NCBI GenBank assembly: GCA_023206055.1
Contig: CP065367.1
Location: forward strand, 1,240,001 to 1,304,000
Direction of reading: 5' to 3'
DNA from: Vibrio cyclitrophicus
GTDB lineage: Bacteria > Pseudomonadota > Gammaproteobacteria > Enterobacterales > Vibrionaceae
DNA length: 64,000 nucleotides
This document shows positions 62,511 through 64,000 of the stretch, piece by piece. The notes beneath the pieces are model-generated. The model was not told the origin of the DNA. It worked only from the letters and a program-made list of their open reading frames with translations, and searched no databases. Both the position numbers and the translations under genes were made by a program. Each line of letters starts with the position of its first letter. Positions within the stretch are counted from its first letter, which is position 1.

Positions 62511-62632
62511 TAACGCCGCGTTAAGTAGTGAGCAACGCCACCACCCTACCTAAAACCTTGCCGCCTTAAACACTAAAGCTGACGCAAACTGAAAGTGCCG
62601 AGCGTTGGGAATCTGTTTTAAACGCTTTGTTA
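62511..62632 (-). repeat. Integron attC site 4
   Basis: Begins TAACGCCGCGTTAAG and ends TTTTAAACGCTTTGTTA on the plus strand. The stop codon of the 62630-63133 gene overlaps its start on the minus strand. Confidence 0.9.
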
Positions 62633-63133
62633 TAGCGAATCACTTGACACCAGAAAGTGCTTTGAAACCAACACATATGAAAGCGAAATATTTATAGCTT
62701 CACGAGTCTCATAAAAATACTTACTCTGACGAAGTACCTGCTCTTTAAAGTTATCAAGTAAATCGATGATTTCTAGTAAGTCAGCTGAATCGGTATCTGA
62801 TTTTTTATAGTTACACATTGCTAATTCAAAAAAACCAATAGAACTCTTCATACTCTCATAGTTGTTTTTATTCTTGTATATTGAATTCCATAAAGATTGG
62901 TAGTTATCCGGTAATTCACCAGGAACATTGATGGTTTTTGTTATAGCAATAATCTTTTGAATTTTATAATTGGTATCTGGCTTCAAGCTATGTGAGATAT
63001 AGAACTTAACAATAAATGAACGTAATGTTTTATAAATAAAATATATCAAGGCAAAGAGTACACCATAGATCGCGCATGTTATTAAAAAAGGTACAAAAAA
63101 TTCATAACCCAATAACCTTCCGACTAGTTCCAT
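62630..63133 (-). CDS. Unknown cassette protein with N-terminal membrane segment
   Basis: 167 residues. One or two membrane helices at the N-terminus (about 9-40, FFVPFLITCAIYGVLFALIYFIY) precede a helical soluble domain. No family recognised. The stop lies at the edge of attC site 4, so the cassette contains little besides this gene. AT-rich (unlike the chromosomal genes), as is usual for integron cassettes. Confidence 0.7.
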   Translation of the reverse strand: MELVGRLLGYEFFVPFLITCAIYGVLFALIYFIYKTLRSFIVKFYISHSLKPDTNYKIQKIIAITKTINVPGELPDNYQSLWNSIYKNKNNYESMKSSIGFFELAMCNYKKSDTDSADLLEIIDLLDNFKEQVLRQSKYFYETREAINISLSYVLVSKHFLVSSDSL

Positions 63134-63157
63134 GTATAGTTTCCTTTTGAATCGCTA

Positions 63158-63278
63158 TAACACCTGCATAACACGTTTGCTACGATACAGACTTACCTGA
63201 ATTTTACTGCCTTAATCACTGAAACTAAAGACAAACTGACAACGCCGAGTGTAGCAAATCGTGTTGATGCATTTGTTA
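63158..63278 (-). repeat. Integron attC site 5
   Basis: Begins TAACACCTGCATAACACG and ends GATGCATTTGTTA on the plus strand. It is nearly identical to attC site 1, while sites 2-4 and 6 are of another type. The GNAT gene stop overlaps its minus-strand start. Confidence 0.88.
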
Positions 63279-63806
63279 TAAGCACATCTTGGCGTAAACC
63301 AAAGTATTATCCAATTCACCCGATGGTAAACGTCGAGCATTCATTAATTGAGCTTCAAATTGGAAACCACAACGCTTTGCTACAGCCTGACTTTTTAAGT
63401 TTGAGCTAGCCATTTTAATTTCTAATCGTTGAGCGTGATTATCAGTGAAGGCATATTTTTCAATAATATTTACAGCTTCTGTTATATAACCCTTACCTAC
63501 TTTCGACGTTTGTAACCAATAGCCAATTTCAAAATAAGGAACAGATTTATCTCGAACAATAAACCCGATAACACCGATAAATACACCAGTTTCTTTTTCG
63601 ATGATATTAAACCAAAACTCACCAGTGAAATTGGTAAAATTAGCTAGAGCCTCTTTGATATTATGCTTGAGTTCATTCTCTGTTAGTGACTCAGAAACCC
63701 AAGGCAAAAATTGGGATAATTCAGCCCGACTTTCATTAATAACTGTCAGCATTGAACCCGCATATTTCAAAGATGGTGGGACTAATTTTATTCTCTCATT
63801 TTCCAT
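63276..63806 (-). CDS. GNAT-family acetyltransferase (RimJ/RimL-like cassette gene)
   Basis: 176 residues: ERIKLVPPSLKYAGSMLTVINESRAELSQFLPWV at the N-terminus and IGYWLQTSKVGKGYITEAVNIIEKYAF with the acetyl-CoA binding loop, then LEIKMASSNLKSQAVAKRCGFQFEAQL. This is the RimJ/RimL group that acetylates protein N-termini or small molecules. Bounded by attC sites 5 and 6, so it forms a single-gene cassette. Substrate unknown. Confidence 0.88.
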   Translation of the reverse strand: MENERIKLVPPSLKYAGSMLTVINESRAELSQFLPWVSESLTENELKHNIKEALANFTNFTGEFWFNIIEKETGVFIGVIGFIVRDKSVPYFEIGYWLQTSKVGKGYITEAVNIIEKYAFTDNHAQRLEIKMASSNLKSQAVAKRCGFQFEAQLMNARRLPSGELDNTLVYAKMCL

Positions 63807-63833
63807 ATGAGTACCCTATTTTGACTGTGCTTA

Positions 63834-63923
63834 TAACGCCGCATTAAGGTGTGAGCGGCGCTTGGCTATACTTGAGCGAAGCGAAACCGCAAGCGTTGCG
63901 AATGACTCTTAAATGCTTTGTTA
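63834..63923 (-). repeat. Integron attC site 6 (short variant)
   Basis: Begins TAACGCCGCATTAAGGTGTG and ends TCTTAAATGCTTTGTTA on the plus strand. At 90 bases, it is shorter than the other sites because the central loop is reduced. Confidence 0.87.
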
Positions 63924-63931
63924 AATTTCAA

Positions 63932-64000
63932 TTAGTACCAATCTGGTTCAGGTTGCTCTTCTACACTAACTTCAACACTTCCACGCAATGAAGGAATTGT
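63932..64000 (-). CDS. C-terminal end of a further cassette ORF (partial)
   Basis: On the minus strand the frame is open from the window edge and ends in TAA at 63932-63934. It encodes TIPSLRGSVEVSVEEQPEPDWY. The stop lies 9 bases before attC site 6, the position expected of a cassette gene. No family can be recognised from 22 residues. Confidence 0.6.
   Translation of the reverse strand, partial: TIPSLRGSVEVSVEEQPEPDWY

Noticed and set aside
60505..63923. Search for an integrase gene and attI within the window
   Set aside because: None is present; cassette orientation places them to the right of the window.

Overview
The window looks like chromosomal DNA from a marine Vibrio, probably near the Splendidus clade. 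This rests on Vibrio-style gene content, a glpK-glpR-glpD order, a complete tad pilus locus, and an array of VCR-like attC sites with minus-strand cassettes at the right end. The species assignment is an inference; no ribosomal or species-marker gene is present.

Layout. 1-3231: end of glpK, then glpR and glpD (glycerol use). 3.4-14.9 kb: ordinary accessory metabolism, mainly a short-chain dehydrogenase with a convergent LysR gene, a DUF465 protein, a mini-lipoprotein, an Asp/Glu racemase, a periplasmic HAD hydrolase, an old-yellow-enzyme homologue, NfsA, a phospholipase-D lipoprotein, a TetR/DHFR-like divergent pair and a quinol-monooxygenase-like protein. 15.0-26.8 kb: one tightly packed minus-strand tad operon (flp, tadV, rcpC, rcpA, a lipoprotein in the RcpB position, tadZABCDEFG, and an OmpA-domain gene). 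27.0-30.9 kb: an AT-rich regulatory block beside flp, with a LysR gene, an internally deleted IS5-family remnant, a LuxR-type regulator and a GGDEF diguanylate cyclase. The LysR and LuxR genes are preceded by similar inverted repeats, and a perfect CRP-type site lies between flp and the LysR gene. This block is my best candidate for an undescribed regulatory circuit, one controlling surface attachment.

31.0-50.1 kb: regulators and transporters (several LysR genes, an MFS and two DMT exporters, a MATE pump), a LacI-controlled 6-phospho-beta-glucosidase with two perfect operators, an alkyl sulfatase with a textbook LysR box, an enoyl-CoA hydratase, a second copy of the SDR/LysR pair, and a radical SAM protein. 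50.2-58.2 kb: a beta-glucoside PTS EIIBC and 6-phospho-beta-glucosidase, then gntK-edd and the GntR repressor with its operators (gluconate to Entner-Doudoroff). An intact IS3-family element sits between edd and the shared edd/gntR terminator.

58.3-64.0 kb: a lipoate-ligase-like gene, a decayed RelB/ParE toxin-antitoxin pair in plus orientation, then six attC sites and minus-strand integron cassettes (Phd/ParE, YgjV-like, unknown membrane proteins, a GNAT acetyltransferase, a truncated last ORF). The cassette orientation implies that attI and the integrase lie beyond position 64000 and that the window holds the distal end of the array.
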